A stretch of DNA of 64,000 bases, taken from positions 163,900,352 through 163,964,351 of the forward strand of contig NC_080571.1 in the NCBI RefSeq assembly GCF_030247185.1, read 5' to 3'. The notes under the pieces were generated by a model. That model ran no database searches and had not been told where the DNA came from. It saw only the letters and a list, made by a program, of their open reading frames with translations. Below, in pieces: positions 30,379 through 41,790 of this stretch (position 1 is its first letter; each line of letters opens with the position of its first letter). Source of the DNA: Malaya genurostris (lineage: Eukaryota > Arthropoda > Insecta > Diptera > Culicidae). The position numbers were made by a program, and so were the translations under genes.

Positions 30379-33300
30379 GCCACCTTACTTACTGAGCTTG
30401 ATGCTACCATCAAGTTGATTGCGCGGGTAATAACTTAACCCGTTATGCTAACTAAATGTAAACCCTAAGATTGCCGTTACAAAAGATTAATAATTTTTTG
30501 ATCCTCTTTTTTTTTTGTTTACATAATCATTTGTTTTTTTTTGTTTACATATGCACTTTGTTTCATGTAAATATTTGATGACGTTAGCTTCCCTAACCTT
30601 ATAATGCCGTAGCGTGTTCTTCCATTCCAGACCCAGTGCCGCCTTGTAGTTGCTTTTGTCTGTACCTTCTCTGTGTGGTGGGGTGATCGAACGGTTGCTA
30701 GTCTTGGACTCTGGGTGCCGTGTCATTTCCTCCATGGTGACTCCTTCTTCTCGTCTGGTTCTCATCTCAGTATCCTTCGGTTTGTTGACCATAGTTTAGG
30801 AATTAATCGCTGTTTCGTTTGAGTTTTAATTATCATCGAAACTGCTGCATTATTCTGTCCGATGAGTTGAGGCTTCTAGCGCATCTCCAAAAAATGTTAC
30901 GTCTGGTTTCGTGGTCGCTTTCCCAATGATCATTGAATTCTTTTCCTTTGCTTGTTTATGGCACTCAGTTGAGCTTTGACGATGCCCACTGAATGAAAGA
31001 CGGGGTAGTACCTTGTATTGTTGTGGCACCCCCGCGCAGATCATTTCCGACGGTGTCGACTACGTTTACTTCCTTCTTGTCTTATTTCGTGAGAGATATG
31101 CGATAGCACTTTGGACTGTTGTGCTGCACCCGCGCATCGTCTTTAACTGTGTTGACTGCGTTTTACTTCAATTCGTTGCTATGGTCCCCAATACCGAATC
31201 TGCACCTTCTTCCGATTTACTGGCTCTTGTGTTCATATTTCCGACATCTTGATGGGTCCACGGTCCCCTTTGTCTTCGACTTGCCACCGCATTCGACCAC
31301 ACCCTCTCGTTCTCTTAGGTAGCTTTGCTATGCTACCGACATCCTTCCTTCTTGCACGACCGCGATGAATACGTTGGACGCACACGTTGGCCAGGGCTCC
31401 GATTTCTTCTAGAACTAATCTCTTAATAAATATGCATGCGCATTGCTATAAATTGTATCTAACACTCAATTGTTATTCTTTCTACAATGTATTGTTTCCA
31501 CTGAGTTTATATACAAATCAAATTTCGTAAACAATTGCAGGCTCGTGTTTTTTTCTCTGATTATATTGCTCGTTTTTCTTATCTTTCCGTATTATATAGT
31601 TATTTTTGGAACTCATAAAGACATCTACCTAATCTATCTTTGGCAATCAACATACTATTAGCTTTCCATTAACTTTAATGCAATTAAGTGAATCTGTCGA
31701 TATATTTATTCGTCTATAATTTATCTCGACTGAGTTTCCGTTGAGGTACCCATCCTTTCGTTGAAGTACCCATCTGCCGACAATACGTCTGTCTGTGGAA
31801 ATAAAATTTTTATTAAAGTTGCGGCATGCGAATGCTTGTTGCTGGTTATTATGAACCTTTGTCTTATAAATATGTCTGTTTTTTTTTTGTATTTCCTGCA
31901 ACTCACTTTACATGCCGAATATTTTAGCTTATCTTACCCTGAATGCTGCTTACATATTGCTTATCTCTATCCATCGACTTGTTTTACCTTTATTTGCTCT
32001 GGTAATTGCTTTCTTCCTTCTTTCTGTTTGGTTACTTTTCCTCCAGGTCGAATGGTCAGTTCAATGCCGCAACTATCCCCCCTTACTTACTGAGATGTGT
32101 TTTCGGCGGTCTATATTGTTCTAGAAACATACTTAGATTTGTCTTTTAGATTAATTTGAACAAAAATTGTGAATAAATCAGATATATATGTTAGTATACA
32201 TTGTAAAGTGGTTTATGAATATGAATTGTATTTCCCTTCATCCTTTCAATACGTTTTTTTTAGTATCATTAATTAATTTCCTATTTATTTGATTTATGAA
32301 TTATTCCTTTATACGACCCTGCGTGATTCGTTGAGTGTTGTATTTATTTTGTCATAAATAATTTGAGGTTTCAAGTAAAATCCGATTTTCAGGTTCATAT
32401 TCTTGTTTCATTACGATTGTCGCGAAGTCTTGTTTGAGTATTGAGAATTATCACAAAATTTGATTTCATCTCTATCCAGATGCTTTGTTTAATAATACAA
32501 ATTGCCATTCCGTTCAAAATAGTGCGCACTTTCTTTTCATTCTGGGGTCCGGCTCCCCTTGTCCACACACACTAGTTTCCACACTCATACTGAAGAAATT
32601 GCTAAAATACCTTTATGGCATAGGAATTATATGCTGGCCAGCGTCGTTTTGGTATTCGTTAATATGTCCACTAGTTTCTTATATCTTTCTCATTTTGTTG
32701 TCCTCTAACGTTGTGTCGTATTCTAATTCCATCACGTCATTGTTTAATTATGTTTTCCATTATATTAGTTTAATATTTGTGCTGACCTAATGTTTATCAT
32801 GTCGTTTTATTTTGAATCCATAAACTCTATGAAGAGAAAAAACTCGTTTGAGTATCCCCTTTTAATTATATCCCATCACCCTTTTACTACTACTTGATAT
32901 TGTTTCCCTTGCATTAAGTTTGGTTTCCATTGTAAGCAAAAATATTTCTCATAATTCTCTCTTTTGTGATTTTTTTATTTTTATCTTCTTATTGTTATCC
33001 TGACTGATTTTCATGGATTTTTTTTTTAACATAACCTTTTTCGTAATCCATAGATCCATCCGAGTTGATTTTCCTTTGATACTTTTAACCCTGAATCATT
33101 ATTTAATGTTTTGTTCGTGTTGATATCTAGTCGTACACCTTTAAATAACTTTTGTCCGTTTTACATTAATTTATCTACAGTTTTATGTTGCATATTCAAA
33201 CAATATCGCTTTGTCGAATATATTTTTCGCTATTGATTTTCATAATTTGTTAACTTGAATTTCATCTTGATTTTGTGTTCCAAAATCTCATACTTGGTTT

Positions 33301-33444
33301 AAAAGTCTTTCTTTTGTTACACTTTTTCATGATTAACAAACAAACGATCTTTATCCCATTATTTTTATATTTATTATTATATTGTATTAACGGTTATCTT
33401 TTCAGTTAAAAGACTCTATAGAGTGGATTTTTTTTTTGTATAAA
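30379..33444 (-). other. Long 3' non-coding region of the gypsy element
   Basis: About 3 kb between integrase and the 3' LTR. No envelope-like protein (signal peptide, furin site, membrane anchor) is readable. Contains AT-rich DNA (33440-32100), a polypurine-tract-like AAGTAAGGGGGGAT on the minus strand at about 32077-32092, a weaker version AAGTAAGGTGGCA directly before the LTR (30379-30391), and two diverged copies of a block about 98 bp apart (31013-31075 and 31112-31172). Two short minus frames (30487-30792 and 30850-31044) are described separately. Confidence 0.6.
30487..30792 (-). CDS. Small uncharacterised frame in the gypsy 3' region
   Basis: A 101-codon minus-strand frame starting with ATG, composition highly charged (many Lys, Arg, Glu, Thr): MVNKPKDTEMRTRREEGVTM, then ALGLEWKNTLRHYKVREANV, ending with a Lys/Asn-rich tail. 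I do not recognise it. The composition is more protein-like than the surrounding AT-rich DNA and a second GC-richer frame (30850-31044) lies just upstream, so the pair may be the remains of an extra gene in the element, or a captured fragment. No signal peptide or membrane segment. Could equally be chance. Confidence 0.25.
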   Translation of the reverse strand: MVNKPKDTEMRTRREEGVTMEEMTRHPESKTSNRSITPPHREGTDKSNYKAALGLEWKNTLRHYKVREANVIKYLHETKCICKQKKTNDYVNKKKRGSKNY

Positions 33445-34716
33445 TCATTCGGTATATCTTTTCAAGCGATTATTATGGATCTTCTCAAGCCTGTTTCCAT
33501 TTTTAATCGTTGTTGTCTGTTCACTAGGTAGAGCGACTACTTCATATGGTCCTCTCCAGAGTGATTGTAATTTTTGGCTTGCGCCTGTGGGATTGGCTTT
33601 GACTAACACTAAGTCTCCCCACATTGGCTGCCACTCGTTGGAGTTTTTATCATATAATTCTTTGCGCTTGTGTTTAGACGCAATTAGATTCTCCCGGGCT
33701 TGGTGGTGAAGTCGTTTAAATGTAGATCGCATTTCATTGACGTAGTCCTCATAGTAGACACCATCATTATCGTATTTGTAAACGGAGTTTGGAATGTTCG
33801 CCCGTCTTCCGTATAATAATTCAAACGGTGTATAACCCGTTGAGGAATTTACAGTGGTATTATATTCGAAACTGAAGAATGGGAGTAATTGATCCCATGT
33901 TTTCGGTTCGTTACCTACGTATTGTCTTAAATAGGTTTTCAATTCCCTATTCGATCGTTCCACCAAGTTTGCTTGTGGATGATATGCACTTGTAGTAATT
34001 TTTTTAATTTTTAAAATTTTACATACATTTTTCATAAGAGAACTAACAAAATTGGTTCCGTTATCGGTTACCAATTCGGCGGGTGTTCCATATTTACATA
34101 TATAATTATTCACGAAAGTTTGCGCGACCGTGGCACTCTCTTGATTTTCCATCGGTGCTACAATTAGATATCTAGTCAGATCGTCTTGCATCACAAGTCC
34201 GTATCTGTTCCCCCATTCTGACTCGGGTAATACCACTATGTCCATATACAATTTCTCGAACGGTTCGGACGATGTCGTGGTAATTCTCATTGGAACTTTG
34301 TTCGCTCGACCGATTTTGTTTTTCTGGCACTAGCTACATTGTTTAACATAATTTTCAATATCCTTCCGCATATTAGTCCAATGGAATAGTGGACTCATTC
34401 TTTTCAACATTCGCTTGCTTCCAACATGTCCGCCTAGAGGAGCATCATGGAATTCTTTCAATGTAGTTTCGCGGTCTTTTTCCGGCACCCACATCCTATC
34501 TTTTTCCGGTGCATATAGTGTGAAAATTTTATCAAATTTCTCGGCAATAAATCTCAACACATTTGCCTCAGGAGTTTTCTGCATGTTTCGAAAAGAGATA
34601 ATTTGCATGTTCTTTGTATTTTTCAGGTCTTCAGGGCAGTTAGTGAATGCATCTACTAACCCATCTATTAGAATTCTTGTATCGGTTATTGATCTACTCG
34701 AGCCATTTAGAACCAA
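33445..34716 (-). pseudogene. Gypsy integrase, one in-frame TAG
   Basis: Integrase inserts the cDNA into the genome. The N-terminal zinc-binding HHCC domain is readable (GGHVGSKRMLKRMSPLFHW, KDIENYVKQC), but an in-frame TAG at 34330-34332 falls between the two cysteines. The core follows: YMDIVVLPES (first Asp), LVTDNGTNF (second Asp), NLVERSNRELK (Glu), i.e. the DD35E triad. The C-terminus has WGDLVLVKANPTG, WRGPYEVVAL and a run ending HNNRLKRYTE, typical of gypsy integrases. Everything except the TAG looks intact, in the same frame on both sides. Confidence 0.85.
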
Positions 34717-37165
34717 TCCCCATATTTTACGATTTGGAATTGAAAATACTCTTCCATTTAGGTAGTCTTTTAAACCGTGTGGTAAGTGTATCAGCTCGGC
34801 TAGTTCTTTATATGCTGATCTACTGTTTACTATTACGAAAGTACCATCAAAATCACTTTCGTTAGTTTTTGTTTTGAAAATTTCAGCAGATCAAATTTGA
34901 TGTCATTGTTATTTATGCATATTTCATATTCTTCGAAATGTGAGAGTACTCCCAAATCTTCCTTTTCGTCCCATCCAAAATCAATATTTTCTAATCCGTC
35001 CATGTGCGGATTCCATTCTGTCTTTTGTTTATTTTTAAATAACGCAAACCTGCCTTATTCGTCTTTCAGTTGTTTTGGGGAAGTTGTTTTATTTTCCGCG
35101 TCTTTCTGCTTCGCCATTTCATTTTTTTCTGCTTGCTGCTGTTGTTGACGCTTTTGCTGTCTAGTGACTATTGAAATAGGGTGTAAGGACTCGGCCTGTT
35201 CGGGCAGTCTGGATAAAAAGTCTGCCACAACATTGTCTTTGCCTTGTTTATAGCGAATGTCCATTTCCAACCCTTGAAGTTTCAGACGTAAACGCGTTAG
35301 CGTAGGCGAAGTTTCTTTTAAATGCCATATTGAAATTAGCGGTCTATGATCAGTGTATACAATAAATCTCTGATTATAAATGAAATGTTTGAAACGGTTC
35401 ACTGCCCATACGATGGCTAACAGTTCCTTTTCAATCGTATGGTATTTTCTTTCAGCACCTACTAGACCGCTGCTTGCATAAGAAATAGGCCTGTCGATCG
35501 ATTTTTCATTGGAAAGTACTGCTCCAATAGCGTACTCGCTGGCATCTGTCGTGATCACGAACGTATCTTTATAGTTTGGTCTAACTAACAGTGTGTCAGA
35601 AGTTAAAAAGTTTCTTAGTTCCTCAAAGGCTTTTTGACACTCGTTTGTCCAAACAAACTTCACATTCTTTCGCAAGAGATCGTTCAGTGGTTTACGTTTC
35701 TCTGCTATATGTGGTATAAATTTTCCATAAAAATTTACTGTCCCTAAAAATGAGCGGACTCCTTTAACCGACCTGGGCGCTATCATTTCTTTAATTGCCT
35801 TAATGTTTTCTTCAGTAGGCCGGATGCCTTCCTTGTCGATTGCATGACCTAAGTATTTTATTTCCGTTTTTAAAATTTGACATTTTCCTGGCTCGACTTT
35901 TAAATTATGTCGGCGCAATGCCCTTAAAACTTTGCACAAGTTATCATTATGTTCTTCAATAGTTGAACCAAAAACAATTATGTCGTCCAGGTAGACTATA
36001 GCTTTCACATCTTTTATTTCATACAACACCGTATTCATTAATCGCTGAAAAGTGGATGGACTATTTCGTAAACCCATAGGCATTCTTGTGAACTCAAAGT
36101 GGCCTTTTGGAGTTGAAAACGCTGTCTTGGCAGCATCTTTTGGGTTAATGGGTACTTGATAAAATCCCGATTTTAAATCCAAAGTGGAAAAATATTTACT
36201 GTTTCCGAGATTGTCTAAAATCTCGTCGATTAGTGGAATTGGGTATACAAATGGTTTTGTTACTAAATTTAGAGCCCTAAAGTCAACCACAATTCTGTAT
36301 TTCTTGTTTCCAAATTCATCGTCCTTCTTAGGAACACATAAGACTGGTGCATTCCACGTACTCTTACTAGGCCTTATGATACCTTGCCTCCTCATTTCTT
36401 CAATTTCTTCATTAATATGTTTTTAGTGGCTTCTGGAAATCTGTATTGCCGTTTATTGATAGGCACGTTTGAAGTAGTTTCAATTTCATGTACCGCTGCA
36501 TCGGTGATAGTTAATTTATCTCCCTTCAAATAGAAGACATCGCTATACGTTGCCATAATTCTCTCTATGCCTACAAAGTTTTCTCTTTTCAAGTGATCTG
36601 TATTTAATGTTTCCAGTACTTTATCCGTCCGGTCCTGACCAGTTGTTTGACCGTATCTTTTATTTTCCGTTAAACTCAGGTCTTGGTTTGATTCTAAATC
36701 AAGTAAATATATATCTTGCTCGTTGCAATATTTATTTAACAAATCTTGTTCTTTTTCATTAGCAATGTTAGTTCCACAAAAGGGAAGCATACTTTCTGAA
36801 CGATCGTCGTTGTTGTATATTTCATTGTTGTTATGAGGCACAACATTAATGTTTTCATTTTTATTCACTTTTTGGTTTGTTTCATGTTTATCATGCTTTG
36901 ATATACCGCGCTCGAAGGCTTCAGCATTTACGATGATTAATTCTTTTTTGTCATTCTCCACATTATTCTTAATATTTTTCTTGATTGTACTCTCTCTACT
37001 TGTTGATTTTTTTGTGTAACAATTGTTGTCGCTTTTTGACAACATCTTTGGCTTTTGTTTACTATCACAAACTACTTTGTTTCTTTCATTTCGGTTTGAT
37101 ATTTCAATGTTGACCTTATCGTTATTTGCAGCACGCGTTCCATAATTCTCAGCTCTGTTAAAATT
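34717..37165 (-). pseudogene. Gypsy pol: linker, RT and RNase H, frameshifted
   Basis: Upstream linker 37165-36430 (Lys/Asn/Glu-rich, then VHEIETTSNVPINKRQYRFP, the usual entry into RT). A one-base loss in an A-run near 36425 shifts the frame. RT: MRRQGIIRPSKSTWNAPVL, YRIVVDFRALN, FSTLDLKSGFYQVPI (catalytic Asp), FEFTRMPMGLRNSPSTFQ, IVYLDDIIVFG (active site, about 35990), KCQILKTEIKYLGH. RNase H: FVITTDASEYAIGAVLS, EKELLAIVWAVNRFKHFI, FIVYTDHRPL (about 35350). A stop at 35055 and a frameshift near 34870 separate it from the integrase linker. The stop at 37166-37168 lies in frame between protease and RT. Confidence 0.88.
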
Positions 37166-38536
37166 TTATTTTTCCGATATTGGAATATATTCTGTTTTAA
37201 TGTACTCGTTTGGTACCCTTAGGCATATGTACTCAAAATTCTGAGTGACATAAATTGTATATATCTTTAAAAACTCTGCTCCAATGATTCCAGGAACACA
37301 TAAATCTTTTACTATGTAAAACCTAACTCTGTATTGAGTTTTTCCAACAATCAACGTGATTTTCACTGACCCAATAGTCTGTGATTGAGTTCCATCAAAG
37401 CCTGCAATGTATAAATTATCTTTATAGTTTATGTCCTCTGCACCTATTTTCGCAACAGTATCCCATCTCATCACGTTATAAAAGGCTCCAGTATCGAGCA
37501 TATATTTAATTTTTTCATTCGGTCTATTTACTGAAGCAATTCTCACTAACAATTGATTGTTTCTAGTACAATTTATTTTCAACAATTCATGTGGTTGCAT
37601 ACTTTCTTGCAATTGCCCCGTGTAATTTTTTGTCGTTTCTGTACGTTGCCTACCATGTAGACTAAGCTTGGTTTGATCTTCCGTTTGGTATTTTTCCTGT
37701 ACCTTGACCTCGTTACCTGCCTCGTATTCCGGCACTCTGTTCTCCTGTTTCTGATGAGTTTCACACGATTCCGTTTTTGCTTCAAATGTGAGAGGTATTT
37801 TTCGTAAGCATATCCACCCTCGGTCATTGTGCATACTAAGAACATACTTATTCATAAATCTCATTCCCAAAATACCACCTGGAGTCAAATTCTCCACTAC
37901 GTCGAACTTCGCTTGGAAAATTCTTCCTGCGATGATAAAATTCAGTTCTACGGTACCTAATGTTTTTCTAACAGTACCTGTTACCCCAGAATATTCTATT
38001 ACTTCGTTCCCATTAATTGTATATGCCCCCATGTACTCTGCGTTTCGTCTACTTATCATGTTGCCACTTGCTCCTGTGTCTACTAGGAAGCTCATCTCGT
38101 TATTAGGTCTGGTTGCCGATCTCAATAACATCATAAATTCATAGTCTTTTGTGTTATGTAGTTTAACCCATATCCCTTCTGGACGTTTTTCCTTGAAATT
38201 ATTTGCGTTCGAATATCTAGATGCTCCATATCTCCTTTGATCAGGCACCTTTCTGCTTCTGATATTATTATCATATCTTCGCAATATGTTTCTATTACTG
38301 TATGTCATGCAGTTTACCCACAGTTGTTTTGCATTATATTTTAAGTGTTTACTACCAAAATTGCTATCTACGATCAAGCATCTGTCGTTACGATAAAATT
38401 CGTTGTGTAAATTCCGGTTGTATTTATGGGAATTTTCAATTTGTCTCTCTGGATAACATTTATATTTGTTGCTTGGACAGAGTTTTGGTTTATCAATTGC
38501 ATGGTAGGATAGCAGCCGATTTTCAATATTTGTTAA
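37166..38536 (-). pseudogene. Gypsy protease region with two retropepsin-like domains
   Basis: The frame continues gag/pol downstream of the mariner insertion. After a basic Asn/Arg/Tyr-rich segment without a CCHC knuckle, a first aspartic-protease domain shows NEMSFLVDTGASGNMISR (about 38095) and its C-terminal hallmark GGILGMRFMNKY (about 37865). Some 115 residues later a second one shows KIKYMLDTGAFYNVM (about 37495) and GIIGAEFLKIY (about 37275). Retropepsins act as dimers of one domain with one D-T/S-G each; two in one chain suggests a tandem duplication that could act as a single-chain dimer. It ends with TAA at 37166. Relative to gag the frame is -1. Confidence 0.8.
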
Positions 38537-38538
38537 TA

Positions 38539-39471
38539 TAAAAGGTGATTTTTTTGAGGTTAGGATTTTCATGCATTAGTATTTGCTCAGATTTTTTGAG
38601 GTTATGATTTTCATGCATTATTATTTGCTCAGTATGCTCTGACATTTCATCATGAATAGACTTACTAACGAGCAACGCTTGCAAATCAGTGAATGGGCCC
38701 TAGAAAAGTTGGCAGAAAATCCGCTTTTTTATCGACAAATTTTGTTCAGCGATGAGGCTCATTTCTGGTTGAATGGCTACGTAAATAAGCAAAATTGCCG
38801 CATTTGGAGTGAAGAGCAACCAGAAGCCGTTCAAGAACTGCCCATGCATCCCGAAAAATGCACTGTTTGGTGTGGTTTGTACGCTGGTGGAATCATTGGA
38901 CCGTATTTTTTCAAAGATGCTGTTGGACGCAACGTTACAGTGAATGGCGATCGCTATCGTTCGATGCTAACAAACTTTTTGTTGCCAAAAATGGAAGAAC
39001 TGAACTTGGTTGACATGTGGTTTCAACAAGATGGCGCTACATGCCACACAGCTCGCGATTCTATGGCCATTTTGAGGGAAAACTTCGGAGAACAATTCAT
39101 CTCAAGAAATGGACCGGTAAGTTGGCCACCAAGATCATGCGATTTGACGCCTTTAGACTATTTTTTGTGGGGCTACGTCAAGTCTAAAGTCTACAGAAAT
39201 AAGCCAGTAACTATTTCAGCTTTGGAAGACAACATTTCCGAAGAAATTCGGGCTATTCCGGCCGAAATGCTCGAAAAAGTTGCCCAAAATTGGACTTTCC
39301 GAATGGACCACCTAAGACGCAGCCGCGGTCAACATTTAAATGAAATTATCTTCAAAAAGTAAATGTCATGTACCAATCTAACGTTTAAAATAAAGAACCG
39401 ATGAGATTTTGCAAATTTTATGCGTTTTATTGTTTAAAAAAGTTCTCAAGCTCTTAAAAAATCACCCTGTA
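38539..39471 (+). mobile_element. Internally deleted DD41D mariner (rosa-like) inside the gypsy element
   Basis: A 933-bp element with short inverted ends (shared core GGTGATTTTTT; TATA-A/C-A-A/G before it) and TA duplications at 38537-38538 and 39472-39473. It sits in opposite orientation to the host gypsy element, exactly where gag meets protease. The left subterminal region holds a 42-bp direct duplication (about 38551-38592 and 38593-38634; 'gattttcatgcatta'). The transposase keeps its catalytic domain and lacks the DNA-binding domain. Confidence 0.85.
38652..39362 (+). CDS. DD41D mariner transposase lacking the DNA-binding domain
   Basis: A 236-codon intact frame with its own ATG (38652) and TAA (39360-39362). 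It begins with the native N-terminal residues (MNRLTNEQRLQI) and then joins directly to EWALEKLAENPLFYRQI, so the helix-turn-helix DNA-binding region (roughly 100-150 residues in the family) is deleted in frame. The complete DDE core follows: FSDEAHFWLNGYVNKQNCRI (first Asp), WFQQDGATCHTA (second Asp), WPPRSCDLTPLDYFLWGYVK (third Asp), with 41 residues between the second and third, the DD41D signature. The C-terminus ends NEIIFKK. It cannot bind the element ends by itself, but the catalytic fold is undamaged. Mariner-type elements carry their own promoter; none is obvious here. Confidence 0.85.
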   Translation: MNRLTNEQRLQISEWALEKLAENPLFYRQILFSDEAHFWLNGYVNKQNCRIWSEEQPEAVQELPMHPEKCTVWCGLYAGGIIGPYFFKDAVGRNVTVNGDRYRSMLTNFLLPKMEELNLVDMWFQQDGATCHTARDSMAILRENFGEQFISRNGPVSWPPRSCDLTPLDYFLWGYVKSKVYRNKPVTISALEDNISEEIRAIPAEMLEKVAQNWTFRMDHLRRSRGQHLNEIIFKK

Positions 39472-40037
39472 TAACTGATTTTTGCCTCCTCTTTTAGGAA
39501 TAATTCTTGAAACTTAAGAAGCCTGTGATTTTTTGCTAGTTGCTTTAAGTTTTTATTCGATAATCCTGCTATAAAATGAATCGTTAATGCTCTTTCTGCA
39601 AAGGATTTTTGTACTTCCTCCGTGACTTGATTCTCTTGTTGAGCGTCAATAAATTCCATTATTTGTAGCGCCCTTTCAGCGTACTCTTCAAAAGATTCTC
39701 CATATTTTTGTTCAAGAGTTTCGATCCTGATAAGAATCTCTTCTACTGTAACTTTTACTGCAAATTGATCTCTCAAATTTTGGAATACATCATTTATTGT
39801 ATTGGCTCTTATTCTATTGATAAAAGTTGCGGCATTTCCTTTTAATTTCGTAAGTATCACATTTGCTAAAGGTTTTTCATTCGCACCTTGCGGGATTTGC
39901 TCCGCAAAATAACTTATTTGACATAAAAATGGTTCCAGTTCATTAACTGAACCATGAAATTCTGGTATACATTGTATTGCATCCAACATCGGAAATCGAT
40001 AGGCACCACCGCATTCAGTATTGTTTTCGTTCGCCAT
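39472..40037 (-). pseudogene. Gypsy gag (capsid region), 3' end cut by the mariner
   Basis: The minus-strand frame from the ATG at 40037 gives a 187-residue capsid-like protein: MANENNTECGGAYRFPMLDA, IPEFHGSVNELEPFLCQISY, NVILTKLKGNAATFINRIRA, FQNLRDQFAVKVTVEEILIR, FAERALTIHFIAGLSNKNLK, ending KEEAKISY just before the mariner. This is the retrotransposon gag fold (FhG-S-E-F, LrG-A, YA-R motifs) that assembles the particle. Without the mariner the gag frame would end at a TAA right after KISY, while the protease frame is open in -1. No zinc knuckle is encoded. Nothing else is broken, so the uninterrupted ancestor gag was short. Confidence 0.8.
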
Positions 40038-41790
40038 TGTCAATGTGACTTTAATTCGCTATGCCGCTTTATCTTTTTAACTAGTAGCACTTCATTTCAT
40101 TTTTATACTCTTGTATTTTTGTAAAATCTCAGTTGTATGTTTTTTACGAGCGTCATTTTTAACATATGCAGGAATTTTTCAAACACGCTGTGCGCTTCTA
40201 ATAGTTTTGTTTTCACTACCCCCCACCAGTACGATTTCCGTCGACTACCTATCTTTAACAGTGAAAAACTACGATCTTGACCGTGGTCATGATCGACATA
40301 CAAAAAGAACAATCATCGTAAACAAACTTGACCTAGTTTTAAATTACTGGTCATTGTATAACACATCGCAATATAAGAAGCCCTGCACGAGCAACTTTCG
40401 CCGGAATTGCAATTTTCGCGCTGTTCATTTAGTATTACCATATCCATTATAACACAGGGGTTTTAAAATTTGAATCGAATGAACTGATAACATCAGTTCC
40501 ATCATATTATGTGTTGAAAATTATGGGAAACGCAAAACCACTGTTAGAAATCTTTTTTTTTTCACGAAATTATTACACCGTATGATATACCATACACACA
40601 AATGTTAGCATCGTGTGCAACTCTAACCAGCATAAAATACCAAACTGACATGTAAGTGTAATTTATTATTTTGCTACAACTCATGCAATCTATATTAGTT
40701 TAATATTTTGATTGGAATCTCGAAATACTTGTTAGTCATAGCAAATTTGATATGTTCCAAACATCTACAAATCATCGTAGGCCGCAATATCTTGACCATG
40801 GCCAACACACAACACATACCATACGAGAATTTAACCTGCGCTAGTAAGGTTTCAATCGTTCGCGAAGTCGAACGCGCGAAGTTATTACCCTTTATTGTTA
40901 TTATTATTTACACTGTATGTATCATCATTCATCATACCGCTGCTATGCGCGTGGTTTAAAATGCATTGTTTGCGCTTTTTGTCACTATTCCGGATATGTG
41001 CATAGGTTGTTACTTTGAATCGTGGATGACATATCGTCATCGTGAATGGGTTTCAATATATTTAATTAGTACGAGAAAACGTTCTACCGTTTCATTTGAG
41101 ATTTATTTGTACTATTTAAGACACTTTGAATTTAAACTGCAAAACTACTTGTTCCGATATTTTTCTTATGTTATAGTTGGTTGCAAAAATATGAACCAAC
41201 AATCATTGCCGAAGCATAAGCGGTTGTCAAATATAAGAGTCAGATATATGTCTGTTTCTTTATTTCATTTCATTCGCGCGCGCGTCAAGTGCAAAAGCTA
41301 CTCAATGATATTATCGTCGATATGTGTACGCGATAGTATCTGCTGCGTTTGCTCGTTTTGTCAATCTATATATTATGTGCTTTCATTAGCACCGAAATGC
41401 CAGCGCGGACGTTGATTATTAGTACGATCAGAACTTCGTATGCACTCAGTCAATTATGTACCTGACCGTTTTTATTCTAACCGTCTGCTCGCGTAATAAA
41501 TCCTATTTTTTTCTACTCTATCGTTCGCAAACCTGACCGAAGTGAAGAAATAGAAACTCAAATTTTTAACATGACCGCGGATATCACTGGTACCGACAAT
41601 GTACAGACTGCGGAGTTCATAAACCTGCCTTGCCGTGCGTTTATTTGTCCACTGTATATATAAAAAAAATGTAGACTCACCTGATTATAACTGTCTTCAT
41701 TTTAAATTCACTCGCGGCACAATACCTCCTCTCGAATAGCGTTCCGTATATTTTTTCAAATGTTTTTTTTTCTTTTCACTGTCACCAGAA
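40038..41790 (-). other. Leader region of the gypsy element
   Basis: About 1.75 kb between the 5' LTR and gag, unusually long. No convincing reading frame on the minus strand; several short plus-strand frames are chance. The first bases after the LTR on the minus strand read TTCTGGTGACAGTGAAAAG, at the expected position for a tRNA primer-binding site, but I cannot assign a tRNA. Confidence 0.5.

Noticed and set aside
40708..41415. Plus-strand frames of 83 and 149 codons in the gypsy leader
   Set aside because: AT-rich chance frames on the antisense strand of the element with no domain; composition like the surrounding leader.
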